In this document: positions 25,583 through 34,034 of the stretch, one piece after another
Numbering within the stretch: position 1 is the first letter of the stretch
Layout of the letters: each line of letters opens with the position of its first letter
Source of the DNA: GAS188 sp044445965
GTDB lineage: Bacteria; Pseudomonadota; Alphaproteobacteria; Rhizobiales; Beijerinckiaceae
Length of the DNA: 64,000 nt
Direction: 5' to 3'
NCBI GenBank assembly: GCA_044445965.1
Contig: JBIOEJ010000007.1
Location: 11,846 to 75,845, forward strand
Notes under the pieces: model-generated
Seen by the model: only the letters and a program-made list of their open reading frames with translations
Databases searched by the model: none
Told to the model about the DNA's origin: nothing
Made by a program: the position numbers and the translations under genes

Positions 25583-25677
25583 CCGCCGGCCGCGAGCTTG
25601 CTCATGGTGGCGAGCAACGCATTGCGCTTCGCCTGCGCTTCTGCCGCGCTGGGCGAGGGCAGTTTGGCATCGCGCAT
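25576..25677 (-). CDS. Small upstream ORF (33 residues) overlapping the flippase start
   Basis: ATG 25677 has a good ribosome site (AGAGGA, 7 bases before). It encodes MRDAKLPSPSAAEAQAKRNA and 13 more residues ending in AAGGC, then TGA at 25576-25578. The stop lies inside the first codons of the flippase gene (ATG 25580-25582), so translation of the small frame could feed ribosomes to the flippase. The peptide is helical and charged, with no known relatives that I recall. It may be a true small protein or only a coupling leader. Confidence 0.45.
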   Translation of the reverse strand: MRDAKLPSPSAAEAQAKRNALLATMSKLAAGGC

Positions 25678-25790
25678 TCGCGTTCCTCTAGACCAAAATC
25701 CCCAAAACTCGCGGACTCCTTGCACAAGATCATGCGTTAAAACAAAAAGATAGGACGCCCACCGATTCGATCGAAACGGCGGCGCCCTAG

Positions 25791-25951
25791 TGCAGCGAAT
25801 CCGAAATTCGCATCACCTTGGAGCAACGCGCGGGGCGAATTTCGGATTCAAAAGCTGCACCAGCAAGTTATTGTTTCTCGTGTGGTTTTCGAGTTTGAAG
25901 TTCCTACAGTGCGCATGCCATCCATGTGATAGGAACTTCAAATTCACCACA
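25791..25951. mobile_element. MITE-like 161-bp element, copy 1
   Basis: Same sequence as 53712-53872 except for about 8 of 161 positions. Ends form terminal inverted repeats: TGCAGCGAATCCGAAATTC at the left and, read inward from the right, TGTGGTGAATTTGAAGTTC (13 of 19 identical, all differences transitions). The left half folds into one hairpin (GAATCCGAAATTCGC / GCGAATTTCGGATTC), the right half into another (GTGGTTTTCGAGTTTGAAG against CTTCAAATTCACCAC). Flanks are CTAG on both sides, but GCGCCCT on the left and GGCT on the right are shared with copy 2, so the element may extend a few bases. No transposase. Family not assigned. Confidence 0.75.
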
Positions 25952-26959
25952 CTAGGCTTTGCGCTCGGCTAAGCAAGACAGCCAATTGCGGAACACCGAT
26001 ATCGCCGACATCCGCCAGCTATCGATCAAGATCGGCCGGACGCGCAGATGGCCAGGAAAGTTCGTCAGCAAATCGGCATGCCGATCGATCTGCGCGCGCG
26101 CGCTGAAGGCTTGCAGCAAGGCCTCGCTGCGAGGGTCGAAATAGCCTTGGGGTATGGAAGGGCAGGATTCGCCTTCGCCGCGCAGGAAGCGGCCCATATC
26201 CCTGCGGTATTCGCGCGACAGCGAGTCGAGATGATATTCCGGATGACCTTGGAAGAAGACGAACAGGCTTCGCCATTGCTTGACGAACATATCGACGCCG
26301 GCTTCGGGCGACCGCGTAATCACCCGGTAGCCATGGGCGACCAGCGCATCCTCTCGCAACTCGTTGCAGCGGGAATGCGGGACCAGTTGCGGCGAAGGCG
26401 CTCCCGACAGGATGGGGTCATCCGAAACGCTATCGCATGCGAAGACCCCGAAGCGCTTCTCGTCGAGCTCGTGGCGCTGCACCCCGTCGAGATGCAGCAC
26501 GGCCGCATGCGCGGCAAGGCATGACCAGATCGTCGAGGTCGTGTTGTGCTCGGCCCAGTCGATGACCTCGGCGAGAGCGTCCCAATAAGGCTCCTGGTCG
26601 AGCACGGGCGTCCGCGGCTCCGCTCCGGTCACGATGAGCGCGTCGAGCTTGGCCTTGCCCAATTCGCCGATCTGGGAATAGGCCGCCTGCAGATGCGAGC
26701 GTCCTGTCTCGCTCCGCGGAACTTCCGGAAGCGAAAAGAGGTGCAATCGCACCGAGAAATTGCCGGCCGCCGCGCTCAGCACCTCGACGAACTGGCGCTC
26801 CGTCGATTTGAGCGCCGCGTCGGGCATGTTGTTGATGAGGCCGATCTCGATGAAGCGGGTCGAGCGTGCGCGATCCGTCCGCTTGCGGGCGGAGGCGGCA
26901 AATCCAGCCTCCGTCAGAACGCTGTCGGCCGATTGGCTTGCGCCAAGCACGATAGGCAC
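25952..26959 (-). CDS. metA: Homoserine O-acyltransferase, MetA-like
   Basis: 335 residues, glutamine-amidotransferase-like fold that activates homoserine for methionine synthesis. Seen: IGLINNMPDAALKSTERQF, ALIVTGAEP, nucleophile Cys147 in TIWSCLAAHAA, YHRLD-region VPHSRCNE, and His239/Glu241 in FFQGHPEYHLDSLSREYRRD. The residue after VTGAEP is Arg where succinyl-type enzymes have Gly and acetyl-type have Glu, so the acyl donor is unclear. 26 bp downstream of metY on the same strand. Its TAG stop lies in the flank of a mobile-like repeat (25791-25951), which may have supplied the stop. Confidence 0.85.
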   Translation of the reverse strand: MPIVLGASQSADSVLTEAGFAASARKRTDRARSTRFIEIGLINNMPDAALKSTERQFVEVLSAAAGNFSVRLHLFSLPEVPRSETGRSHLQAAYSQIGELGKAKLDALIVTGAEPRTPVLDQEPYWDALAEVIDWAEHNTTSTIWSCLAAHAAVLHLDGVQRHELDEKRFGVFACDSVSDDPILSGAPSPQLVPHSRCNELREDALVAHGYRVITRSPEAGVDMFVKQWRSLFVFFQGHPEYHLDSLSREYRRDMGRFLRGEGESCPSIPQGYFDPRSEALLQAFSARAQIDRHADLLTNFPGHLRVRPILIDSWRMSAISVFRNWLSCLAERKA

Positions 26960-26985
26960 CGGACTTCTCCTGCTTACCTTGTTCG

Positions 26986-28290
26986 CTACTCGGCGACCAA
27001 TGTCATGGTCTGGCGCGCGCTCGCCGCCCCGAGAGCCTGGTCGAGATCCTCGACGATATCCGTGATGTGCTCGATGCCGACGCTCAGCCTGATCATCTCG
27101 GGTCTCACTCCCGCCTTTCGCTGCTCCTCGGCGGGCATTTGCCGATGCGTGGTCGAGGCAGGGTGGCAGGCCAAGGATTTGGCGTCGCCGATATTGACGA
27201 GCCGCTTGATCAGCTTGAGCGCGTCATAAAAGCTCTTGCCGGCCTCCAGGCCGCCCTTGATCCCGAAGGTGAGGAGGGAAGAGGCGCGCCCATTCAAATA
27301 TTTGCTGGCGAGCGCGTTGTAGGGGTTCTCGGGAAAGCCGACATAGTTGACCCAATCCACTCTCGGGTCGTGGCGCAGGAATTCGGCGACCTTCCTGGCG
27401 TTCTCGACATGCCGTTCGACGCGCAAGGCGACGGTCTCCATCCCTTGCAGCAGCAGGAACGCGGCGAGCGGCGCGAGGACCGAGCCCATGGTGCGCTGAT
27501 AGACGCTTCGGCAGCGCTCGATATAGGCGTTGGGCCCGAAATGCTCCGCATAGACGAGGCCGTGATAGGACGTGTCCGGCTCATTGAACATCGGGAAGCG
27601 GCTCGCGTTGCGGCTCCAGGGGAATCTGCCGCTGTCGACGATGGCGCCGCCGAGCGTGGTGCCGTGGCCTCCCATGAACTTGGTCAATGAATGCACGACC
27701 ACATCCGCCCCGTAGTCGATCGGGCGGAGCAGGATCGGGGTCGCGACCGTGTTGTCGACGATCAGCGGCACCCCATGGCGATGCGCGACATCGGCGAGCG
27801 CTTCGATGTCGCAGATATTCCCCGCCGGATTGCCGATGCTTTCGCAGAACACCGCCCTGGTGCCGTCGTCGATCAACGGTTCGATCGCGTCGGGATGATC
27901 GGTTTCGGCGAACCTCGAGGCGATACCCTGTCGCGGAAGGACGTGCGAGAAGAGCGTATGCGTGGTTCCATAGAGTTGCGGCACGGAGACGATGTTGCCG
28001 CCGCGATCCGCGAGATTGACCACCGAAAAGTGCAGCGCCGCCTGGCCGGTGCTGACCGCGAGCGCCCCCACGCCCCCCTCCAATTCGGCCACGCGCCGCT
28101 CGAGCACCGCGGTGGTGGGATTGCTGATGCGGCTGTAGCGGTAGCCCTCGACTTCGAGGTTGAACAGCGCCGCACCGTGATCGGCGCTGTCGAACTCGTA
28201 GGCGACCGTCTGATAAATCGGCACGGCAACGGACTTGGTCGTCGGTTCGACCTCATAGCCGCCGTGCAACGCTATGGTTTCGCTTCGCAT
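26986..28290 (-). CDS. metY: O-acetylhomoserine aminocarboxypropyltransferase (sulfhydrylase)
   Basis: PLP enzyme of the Cys/Met metabolism family, 434 residues; makes homocysteine from O-acylhomoserine and sulfide. Pattern: ETIALHGGYEVEPTTKSVAV, PIYQTVAYEFDSADHGAALF, RISNPTTAVLERRVAELEGG, NIVSVPQLYGTTHTLF, PLIVDNTVATPILLRPIDYG and the PLP lysine in VVHSLTKFMGGHGTTLGG. The C-terminus RLSVGIEHITDIVEDLDQAL is typical. First gene of metY-metA. I looked for a SAM-II riboswitch in the leader (28291-28400, minus strand) and saw none. Confidence 0.95.
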   Translation of the reverse strand: MRSETIALHGGYEVEPTTKSVAVPIYQTVAYEFDSADHGAALFNLEVEGYRYSRISNPTTAVLERRVAELEGGVGALAVSTGQAALHFSVVNLADRGGNIVSVPQLYGTTHTLFSHVLPRQGIASRFAETDHPDAIEPLIDDGTRAVFCESIGNPAGNICDIEALADVAHRHGVPLIVDNTVATPILLRPIDYGADVVVHSLTKFMGGHGTTLGGAIVDSGRFPWSRNASRFPMFNEPDTSYHGLVYAEHFGPNAYIERCRSVYQRTMGSVLAPLAAFLLLQGMETVALRVERHVENARKVAEFLRHDPRVDWVNYVGFPENPYNALASKYLNGRASSLLTFGIKGGLEAGKSFYDALKLIKRLVNIGDAKSLACHPASTTHRQMPAEEQRKAGVRPEMIRLSVGIEHITDIVEDLDQALGAASARQTMTLVAE

Positions 28291-28588
28291 CGATACACCT
28301 GCCGCTGCGCTTCTGAGATATCGCGCTTTGTCTCAAATTGAAACATCAGCGACTTCCTTAAGCATTTTCGCGCAAACAACGGGCCAGGTCTTGCGGCGAC
28401 AGACTTGCGGCGGCAAGCGGCAACCGGCATTGCGGCCTTCATCTGCTTCCCTGGAGAGCGTCAGTCGACCAGGTAAAGCATGGACCGGCACGAAGATGTG
28501 ATGGATCACGGGCATATTGATGGCATCCGCGACGAGCTCGAGACAAGGCGATGCTGGAGCCGCGCCGGCGCAGGCAAGCCGATCCGCA

Positions 28589-30367
28589 ATGAAGAGCTGG
28601 TTGCGGGCTCTCGAGTTGACGTCTCGGATACGCGACGAGCCCATGCGGACGTTGCCGGCCGTCATCGGCGAGCTGGCCGAGAGCTTCGGCGAGGCGCCGG
28701 CGCTGCTTTCCGATCATGAATCCCTGACCTTCCGTGAGCTCGCCGAGCGATCCAACCGCTATGCGCGCTGGGCATTGGACCAGCGCCTGCGCGTCGGCGA
28801 GACTGTCTGCCTGCTCATGCCGAACCGCCCGGAATATCTGGCGATCTGGCTCGGCATCACGCAAGTCGGCGGCGTGGCGGCACTCTTGAACACCAACCTC
28901 GTCGGCCGTTCGCTGGCCCATTGCATTTCGATCGTCGATCCGCAGCATATCGTCATCGCCGCGGAGCTCCTCGATGCCTATAAGGGAGCTGCCCGACATC
29001 TGAAGCTTCGCCCCCATCCGTGGCTACATGGCGCGAATGACGAGCAAAGCGCGCAGGCGCCGGGCTTGGCGCGCATCGATCTCGAGATCGAACGCCATGC
29101 CGGCGAGCCGCTCTCGGGCGCGGAGCGCCGGCCGGTGACCATCGAGGACCGCGCGCTCTGCATCTACACCTCCGGGACCACCGGTCTCCCCAAGGCCGCC
29201 AATGTCAGTCACTTTCGCGTGATGATGTGGAGTTATTGGTTCGCCGGCCTGATGGGGACGCTTGCCGGCGACCGCATGTATGACTGCCTGCCGATGTACC
29301 ACAGCATCGGCGGGGTCGTTGCGACCGGGAGCGTTCTCGTGAGCGGCGGCTCCGTGGTGATCAGAGAGAAGTTTTCGGCGCAGCGCTTTTGGGACGATGT
29401 GCTGCGATGGGACTGCTCGCTGTTCCAGTATATCGGGGAGCTTTGCCGCTATCTCGTGAAGTCGCCCGCGAGCGCGAATGAGACGCGGCATCGGCTCAGG
29501 CTATGCTGCGGCAATGGGCTGCGCCTCGACGTGTGGGACGCTTTCAAGGAGCGGTTTCAAATCCCACAGATACTCGAATTCTATGCGGCCACCGAGGGCA
29601 ATTTCTCGCTCTACAATGTCGAGGGCAAACCCGGCGCGATCGGTCGCATCCCCTCTTTCCTGGCGCATCGCTTTCCCGCGGCGATCGTCAAATTCGATAT
29701 CGACAAGGGCGAGCCGGCCCGCGACGCACAGGGGCTGTGCATCCGCTGTGCGCGCAATGAAATCGGAGAGGCGATCGGCAAGATCCCCGGCGAGAGCGAG
29801 GGCCGCGCCAACCGCTTCGAAGGCTATACGAACGCAGCGGAGAGCGAGAGGAAAATCCTGCGCAACGTCTTCGCGGAGGGCGACGCTTGGCTGCGCACGG
29901 GCGATCTGATGCGGCTCGACGAAAAGGGCTTCTTCTATTTCGTCGACCGCATCGGCGACACATTTCGCTGGAAGGGCGAGAATGTCGCGACCTCCGAGGT
30001 CGCGGAGGCGCTGTTATCATGCCAAGGCGTAGTGGAGGCGACAGTCTATGGCGTTGCCGTGCCCGGCGCCGAAGGGCGCGCCGGAATGGCCGCGCTCGTG
30101 ATCGATCGGTTCTTCGATCTCGCGACCTTGCGGACCCATCTCGCCGACCGGTTGGCCGAGTATGCCTGCCCTCTGTTCCTGCGCATCAGCGATGCGCTCG
30201 AGATCACCGAGACGTTCAAGCAGAAGAAGAACAATCTGATGCGCGAGGGGTTCGACCCCGCGATGACTGCGGACGCCCTCTATTTCGACCATCCGAGCTT
30301 ACGGGCCTATGTGCCGCTCGACGCCGCCCTCCACGAGAGCATACGAGCCGGCAAGTTGCGCCTTTGA
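28589..30367 (+). CDS. Long-chain acyl-CoA synthetase, FATP/VLACS type
   Basis: Adenylate-forming ligase, 592 residues from ATG 28589 (ATG 28517 would add 24). Pattern: ALLSDHESLTFRELAERSNR, P-loop IYTSGTTGLPKAANVSH, LPMYHSIGGVVATGSVLVSG, EFYAATEGNFSLYN, LRTGDLMRLDEKGFFYFVDR and TFRWKGENVATSEVAEAL, ending ETFKQKKNNLMREGFDP. This sub-family (animal fatty acid transport protein type) activates long or very long fatty acids to CoA esters. Divergent from metY. Possibly supplies acyl chains to the acyl-carrier genes just downstream, but this is inference. Confidence 0.88.
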   Translation: MKSWLRALELTSRIRDEPMRTLPAVIGELAESFGEAPALLSDHESLTFRELAERSNRYARWALDQRLRVGETVCLLMPNRPEYLAIWLGITQVGGVAALLNTNLVGRSLAHCISIVDPQHIVIAAELLDAYKGAARHLKLRPHPWLHGANDEQSAQAPGLARIDLEIERHAGEPLSGAERRPVTIEDRALCIYTSGTTGLPKAANVSHFRVMMWSYWFAGLMGTLAGDRMYDCLPMYHSIGGVVATGSVLVSGGSVVIREKFSAQRFWDDVLRWDCSLFQYIGELCRYLVKSPASANETRHRLRLCCGNGLRLDVWDAFKERFQIPQILEFYAATEGNFSLYNVEGKPGAIGRIPSFLAHRFPAAIVKFDIDKGEPARDAQGLCIRCARNEIGEAIGKIPGESEGRANRFEGYTNAAESERKILRNVFAEGDAWLRTGDLMRLDEKGFFYFVDRIGDTFRWKGENVATSEVAEALLSCQGVVEATVYGVAVPGAEGRAGMAALVIDRFFDLATLRTHLADRLAEYACPLFLRISDALEITETFKQKKNNLMREGFDPAMTADALYFDHPSLRAYVPLDAALHESIRAGKLRL

Positions 30368-30496
30368 CCCGCCATTGCCGGCGCTCATGATCGCCTCGAT
30401 GTCGATTAGTACCCGCAATCACGGAAAGCTGTTACGGGGATCGCGACGCGCCTGTCCCTCCGATGCCGCGCGGAGCCATCGTATGCCCGCCGCCCT

Positions 30497-31432
30497 CTAG
30501 GCGAGCGCCGCTCTGATTTCGGCGCCGATCAGCCGCGATGCTCGTCTCCCATAGGGGATGATGCCGGGCAGACCGTAGAAATGATGGATCATCCCGGAAT
30601 GGCAGGTATGGCTCACCTTGACGCCGGCCAGCGCCAATCTGTCGGCATATTCTTTCCCTTCGTCTCGCAACGGATCGAACTCCGCCGTATGAATATGGGC
30701 CGCGGGCAGACCATCGAAATGCGTCGCGCGAAGCGGGGAAATGCGCGGATCGGCCGGGTCGATGCCGGGGGGGCAATAATTCCGGAGGTCTCGCTGCATG
30801 GTCGCCCGGCCGAGAAGGTAGCCTTCCGCGAAGTCGCGGCGGGAAGGGGTTTGCGGGTCGTGATCCATGACCGGGCACAGAAGGAGCTGGAGCGCGAGCT
30901 TTGGCCCCCGTTCTTGCTTGGCCATTTGGCAGATCACGGCCGCCAATGTGCCTCCAGCGGAGTCCCCGCCGACCGCGATGCGCTCGCGATCGATCCCGAG
31001 TTCCTTCGCCTGCTGGACGACCCATCGCGTGGCCGCATAGCTGTCCAAGACGGCGGCCGGGAACCGATGCTCGGGCGCCAGGCGATAATCGACCGATACC
31101 AGCCGGCAGCCGATTTCATTGGCGAGCATGCCGCAGAGGCCGTCATAGTCAGCGAGGCTGCCTGCCACCAGCCCACCCCCGTGAAAATAGACGAGTCCCG
31201 GCAATCTCTCGCCGCTGCGGCCGCGCGGCGCATAGATCCTGAGGGTCAGGCGGCCAGCCGGTCCTGGTATGATGCGGTCCTCGAGATCGCAAGTGGCGCC
31301 TTCCGCCGTTGAAAGCCCCATCAGCTTCGCGTAGCCCTCGCGGCGCCTGGAGATGGTCTCGAGGGATGCGTCCTTGGGGCCCGCGACGGTCAGCATATCC
31401 AAGAAGCGCTTGGCGTGCGGGTCGATCGGCAT
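30497..31432 (-). CDS. Alpha/beta hydrolase, hormone-sensitive lipase (type IV esterase) family
   Basis: 311 residues from ATG 31432. Oxyanion motif HGGG in LVYFHGGGLVAGSL, nucleophile motif GDSAGG (RIAVGGDSAGGTLAAV), acid Asp in AEFDPLRDEG and His in SGMIHHFYGLPG: a complete type IV esterase set. Its ATG overlaps closely with the stop of the upstream GNAT gene (TGAGATG), so the two are coupled. Together they are divergent from an ACP-ligase-reductase operon. It may release or transfer an acyl group made there. Confidence 0.9.
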   Translation of the reverse strand: MPIDPHAKRFLDMLTVAGPKDASLETISRRREGYAKLMGLSTAEGATCDLEDRIIPGPAGRLTLRIYAPRGRSGERLPGLVYFHGGGLVAGSLADYDGLCGMLANEIGCRLVSVDYRLAPEHRFPAAVLDSYAATRWVVQQAKELGIDRERIAVGGDSAGGTLAAVICQMAKQERGPKLALQLLLCPVMDHDPQTPSRRDFAEGYLLGRATMQRDLRNYCPPGIDPADPRISPLRATHFDGLPAAHIHTAEFDPLRDEGKEYADRLALAGVKVSHTCHSGMIHHFYGLPGIIPYGRRASRLIGAEIRAALA

Positions 31433-31433
31433 C

Positions 31434-32327
31434 TCAAGGACCGAACAGCACGAGCTCGGTGTAGGCAAGGTCGCCGAGTCGCGGCGTATTCGGCCCCTTG
31501 AAATATTTGCGACCCCAGGATTCCCTGTAGGTTCCGATCAGGCCGTCGACTGGCCCATTCGCATCGAGCGCCACGAACAGCGCCCCACGCTTGAGGAGAA
31601 AGCGGCCCAGCGCTCCCGCGAAACGCGTGAACGCCGCGATGTCGCGGCAATAGATGAGCTGAGCGCAGGGAATGCGGAACGGGCCCTTCTTGGCCTTGAG
31701 CGGCAGGAAGACGAACGGGTGGGCGCCGTCGGCGGCTGTGCACACGAGGCTGAGGCAGCCATATCCTGCATGCGCGATCAGGAGCTCGGCTTCGGGCATC
31801 GATGCATGAGCCCGCCGCGGCGCGCCGGCCTGGACCTCGCGCACCGTTGCCCTCGAGGCTCGGTTCAGGGCGGCGGCTGCCAGGAATTGTCCGCTGCTGT
31901 AGCACCTGAACCCCTGTGCCTCCACGGTCGACCAGGTGTGCTTGGCGGGCGAGACGTTGAGATATGTGACCTCCTTGTGCCTGAGCGCGAAGGAGACCAG
32001 GAGCGAGGCGTGGCTTCTGAAGGCAGGTTCCACGTACCAGCTCGAGATATTGCACCGCGTCGTGGTCTGCCCGTCGGCCTCGACCGAGGCAAACAGCAGG
32101 AGCACGACGCCGACCGGTGCGCCATCGTTTTCGAGCAGATAGCCGTAGGTCGGATAGCCGGGCGCTACCGGGTGCACCCTTTGGCGCTCCAAACCCCGCA
32201 GCCAATATTGCCGCCCGCGTTCCGGAAACCCCTTCGTCAGAAGATCGACGATTGCGGGGATATCGCGGTCGAGGATTTGCCGGCAGCGGATCTTCACTTG
32301 AGAGGCTTTGGACGACGCATTCACCAT
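31434..32327 (-). CDS. GNAT-fold acyltransferase-like protein
   Basis: 297 residues from ATG 32327. N-terminal half is a GNAT N-acyltransferase domain: KIRCRQILDRDIPAIVDLLT at the start, then GAPVGVVLLLFASV and SSWYVEPAFRSHASLLVSFA, where acyl-CoA/acyl-carrier would bind. C-terminal half (KAKKGPFRIPCAQLIYCRDI, FALGANGPVDGL-like FVALDANGPVDGLIGTYRES) looks like a second, degenerate GNAT copy. Divergent from the ACP gene by 74 bp, so probably part of one acyl-carrier pathway. Substrate unknown. Confidence 0.72.
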   Translation of the reverse strand: MVNASSKASQVKIRCRQILDRDIPAIVDLLTKGFPERGRQYWLRGLERQRVHPVAPGYPTYGYLLENDGAPVGVVLLLFASVEADGQTTTRCNISSWYVEPAFRSHASLLVSFALRHKEVTYLNVSPAKHTWSTVEAQGFRCYSSGQFLAAAALNRASRATVREVQAGAPRRAHASMPEAELLIAHAGYGCLSLVCTAADGAHPFVFLPLKAKKGPFRIPCAQLIYCRDIAAFTRFAGALGRFLLKRGALFVALDANGPVDGLIGTYRESWGRKYFKGPNTPRLGDLAYTELVLFGP

Positions 32328-32401
32328 ACCGGGCCCGGAAACTTGATTTGCGGTTTCGGAACAAGATAACTGAGGCCACATCAACATGGGGCGCGTAGCG
32401 C

Positions 32402-32647
32402 ATGTCTGTTAAGTCGACGATAATTTTCGAGATCAACGAGGTTGCATCCGAACAAGGAAAAGCCGTAGCGCCGATAAGTGACGATTTGGTGCTGCTCGAC
32501 TCCGGTCTCGACTCCTTGTGCTTCGCGATCCTGGTCGCCAGACTGGAAGACAAGCTTGGCGTCGATCCCTTCACCGCGGCAGATGACGTCTACTTCCCGG
32601 TGACTTTCGGAGACTTCGTGAGATTCTATGAAGACGCAGCAAAATAG
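32402..32647 (+). CDS. Acyl carrier protein
   Basis: 81 residues, acidic, with the phosphopantetheine site DSGLDSLCFAILVARLED (Ser38 in DSL). It is a stand-alone, non-FabD-type ACP: the sequence around the site and the LGVDPFTAADDVYFPVTFGD helix differ from housekeeping AcpP. It overlaps the downstream adenylate-forming ligase by 20 bp, so that enzyme is very likely its loading partner. First gene of the ACP-ligase-reductase operon. Confidence 0.92.
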   Translation: MSVKSTIIFEINEVASEQGKAVAPISDDLVLLDSGLDSLCFAILVARLEDKLGVDPFTAADDVYFPVTFGDFVRFYEDAAK

Positions 32648-34034
32648 ATCGAGCTCTTTGCTTGGCGCGCTGCGTGACGCGGGGGAATTGTCGAATCGGA
32701 AATTGCTCGGCCCGGACGCAAGCGTGGCTTTGCGCGATCTCGTGCAGGGGACGGCACTCGCTGGACGATTGGAAAGCCTTGCGGGCCGCTCCATCCTCAT
32801 CGCCACCGGCGGCCAGCTCGCGACCGCGCTGGCGCTGATCGAGCTCGACGGCGTCGCGCGGCGCATGACGGTGTGTCCCGCCGATCTGCCGCCCGAATAT
32901 CTGCCGCCCATCATCGCCGATGCCGGGGCGGAGGCTATTGTCGCCGACCCAGGCGCGAGCGTTTTCGATAGCCTCGGCCTGCCTCTCTTCCCTTGCGCCT
33001 TGCCGATCGCTCCGCGCGCCGAGAGCGCGGCTTCCCGACATGAGACCGAATGGGTGCTGCTGACCTCCGGAACGACAGGCGTCCCTAAGCTCGTCATGCA
33101 CAGCCTCAAAGGCTTGACGGGCGCCATCAAACCCACGCCCGCACGCGAACGTCCGATCGTTTGGGGCACTTTCTACGACATCCGGCGCTATGGGGGGCTG
33201 CAGATATTTCTGCGCGCCGTCACCGGGACGGGATCGCTGGTGCTCTCGAGCGCGGGCGAGCCGGTCGCCGACCACCTCCATCGCCTGGCAAGATGCGGGG
33301 TGACGCATCTATCGGGCACGCCGTCTCATTGGCGTCGCGCCCTCATGAGCCCGGCCGCCGGCACGATCGCGCCGGAATATGTGCGCCTGTCGGGCGAGAT
33401 CGCCGATCAGGCGATCCTCGACAATCTGCGTCGCGCCTATCCCGATGCCGCGATCGGCCATGCCTACGCTTCGACCGAAGCCGGGGTGGGCTTCGAGGTC
33501 ACCGACGGGCTCGAGGGTTTTCCGGCAAGCTTGATGGGGCGCGACGGGGACGTGCAGATGAAGCTCGAGGATGGGTCGTTGCGCATCCGCTCGGCGCGCA
33601 CCGCGAGCCTTTACGTCGGAAGCTCGGGCGCGACCCTCGTGGACGAGGAGGGCTTCGTCGACACCGGTGACATGCTGGAACTTCGCGGTGATCGCTACTA
33701 TTTCATCGGGCGCCGAGGCGGCATCATCAATGTCGGCGGGTTGAAGGTGCATCCCGAGGAGGTCGAGGCGATCATCAACCGCCATGAGAGCGTGAGGATG
33801 TCGCTCGTGAAGGGGAGGCGAAATCTCGTCACGGGCGCCATCGTCGTCGCCGATATCGTCTTGAACGACGAAGCTTTAGCCGCCGGCAGCGGCGTCAGCG
33901 ATCAGGAGATCAAGAGCGCGATCCTGCGGGCCTGCCGCGAGTCGTTGCCGCCCTACAAGGTTCCGGCTTCCATTCGCTTCGTTCCCTCGCTCGATGTCAC
34001 GGCCGCCGGGAAGCTCGTGCGCTCCAATGCGTAA
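32628..34034 (+). CDS. Adenylate-forming acyl (ACP) ligase
   Basis: ANL-superfamily enzyme, 468 residues, shorter than usual acyl-CoA ligases because the N-terminal subdomain is reduced. Core motifs: LLTSGTTGVPKLVMHS (P-loop), GHAYASTEAGVGFEV (A5), DTGDMLELRGDRYYFIGRRG (A7) and GGLKVHPEEVEAIINRH (A8), with the catalytic Lys in TAAGKLVRSN (A10). Overlaps the ACP gene at its 5' end (20 bp) and the reductase gene at its 3' end (8 bp), so the three are one operon. Likely loads a carboxylic acid onto the ACP; the acid cannot be named. Confidence 0.87.
   Translation: MKTQQNRSSSLLGALRDAGELSNRKLLGPDASVALRDLVQGTALAGRLESLAGRSILIATGGQLATALALIELDGVARRMTVCPADLPPEYLPPIIADAGAEAIVADPGASVFDSLGLPLFPCALPIAPRAESAASRHETEWVLLTSGTTGVPKLVMHSLKGLTGAIKPTPARERPIVWGTFYDIRRYGGLQIFLRAVTGTGSLVLSSAGEPVADHLHRLARCGVTHLSGTPSHWRRALMSPAAGTIAPEYVRLSGEIADQAILDNLRRAYPDAAIGHAYASTEAGVGFEVTDGLEGFPASLMGRDGDVQMKLEDGSLRIRSARTASLYVGSSGATLVDEEGFVDTGDMLELRGDRYYFIGRRGGIINVGGLKVHPEEVEAIINRHESVRMSLVKGRRNLVTGAIVVADIVLNDEALAAGSGVSDQEIKSAILRACRESLPPYKVPASIRFVPSLDVTAAGKLVRSNA

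Noticed and set aside
24140..25753. 537-codon open frame on the plus strand, antisense to the flippase gene
   Set aside because: It is rich in Arg, Asp, Gly and Gln with no domain and mirrors the codons of a clear membrane protein on the other strand; typical of high-GC antisense frames.
25798..25972. 60-codon frame found in both copies of the 161-bp element (also 53711-53893)
   Set aside because: Its conservation follows from the DNA repeat; the frame is made of inverted repeats, has no ribosome site and ends outside the element in different residues.
28291..28420. Possible SAM-II riboswitch before metY
   Set aside because: The leader on the minus strand was read for the SAM-II pseudoknot pattern found before met genes in this group; no convincing match.
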